The notes under the pieces: generated by a model
What the model was told of the DNA's origin: nothing
Seen by the model: only the letters and a program-made list of their open reading frames with translations
The model's database searches: none
Program-made: the position numbers and the translations under genes
In this document: piece after piece, positions 4,910 to 5,132 of the stretch
Layout: every line of letters starts with the position of its first letter
Numbering within the stretch: the first letter of the stretch is position 1
Assembly (NCBI GenBank): GCA_016196415.1
Contig: JACPXS010000140.1
Coordinates: 1 to 5,132, forward strand
Length of the DNA: 5,132 nt
From: Candidatus Omnitrophota bacterium
GTDB taxonomy: Bacteria > Omnitrophota > Koll11 > Aquiviventales > Aquiviventaceae
Direction: 5' to 3'

Positions 4910-5132
4910 AGATTTCCTGCGTGCTGAGTTCAAACCGGTACGTGGGATGATCCAGCGTTCCGGTGAGCCGATGGCGTCCGATAAGCCGGCGAAGGCGGTC
5001 GAGCTGCCCGGCGGCTTTCAACACGGTGGCGGCGAGCGTTGACGTCGTCGGTGATTGAAGGACGATCCGCTCAGACAGCTCTGGTTCGATCACGAAGTCG
5101 AGCGAGCGATCGAAACCGACGCTCCCGTTTGC
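4848..5132 (-). CDS. C-terminal end of a probable AsmA-like envelope protein (partial)
   Basis: The frame is open from the window edge to a TAA at 4848-4850, giving the last 94 residues of a protein whose start lies beyond 5132. A GTG at 5091 occurs inside this frame but the coding sense continues upstream of it (A-N-G-S-V-G-F-D-R-S-L-D-F), so it is unlikely to be the start. The pattern of an F-D-x-S-L-D-F strand, a helical stretch rich in Leu and Ala, then L-T-G-T-L-D-H-P-T-Y-R-F and a short helix is typical of the C-termini of AsmA/TamB-like proteins, large envelope proteins linked to lipid transport and outer-membrane biogenesis. The assignment rests on these short motifs only. The gene converges on rdgB and overlaps its last 62 bases. 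Confidence 0.55.
   Translation of the reverse strand, partial: ANGSVGFDRSLDFVIEPELSERIVLQSPTTSTLAATVLKAAGQLDRLRRLIGRHRLTGTLDHPTYRFELSTQEIFKQLAPAAGDFLQQLLESVR

Overview
The window looks like a chromosomal segment of a GC-rich Gram-negative-type bacterium. Gene content and the flavour of the proteins (amidase-murI-rph-rdgB order, an AsmA-like C-terminus, palindromic GC-rich intergenic repeats) fit Nitrospira or a relative in the Nitrospirota. This is inference from pattern recognition, not a database result.

Region 1 (1-500) begins inside a transfer-messenger RNA gene (ssrA), whose 3' half ends with an encoded CCA at 214. It is followed by about 200 bases of dense inverted repeats with no credible protein: a perfect 16-bp hairpin that starts on the tmRNA ACCA end, two diverged copies of a structured 44-nt unit exactly 70 bp apart, and a 14-bp perfect hairpin that G-U pairs extend. 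An AT-rich strip then carries a near-consensus sigma70 promoter (437-465) packed with small palindromes.

Region 2 (502-1387) is a compact three-gene cassette read from that promoter: an AbrB/MazE-fold antitoxin, an abutting RelE/ParE-superfamily toxin, and a HigA-like XRE helix-turn-helix protein. The toxin is therefore flanked by two different kinds of potential antitoxin. A small helix-turn-helix fragment, probably the tail of a decayed recombinase-type gene, converges on the cassette from the opposite strand (1391-1600). Together with the adjacent tmRNA 3' end, a common integration site, this suggests an eroded mobile island.

Region 3 (1759-4909) is a forward housekeeping cluster. It encodes an exported Amidase_3-family N-acetylmuramoyl-L-alanine amidase homologue, glutamate racemase (MurI), RNase PH (Rph) and a HAM1/RdgB nucleotide-pyrophosphatase. 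murI and rph overlap by one base. The amidase homologue has Asn where the first zinc-binding His of the family is expected. A GC-rich repeat-built inverted repeat separates it from murI. The cluster joins peptidoglycan remodelling and D-glutamate supply with RNA 3'-end trimming and nucleotide-pool cleaning.

Region 4 (4848-5132, minus strand) is the C-terminal end of a convergent gene that runs out of the window, probably a large AsmA-like envelope protein. It overlaps the end of rdgB by 62 bases.
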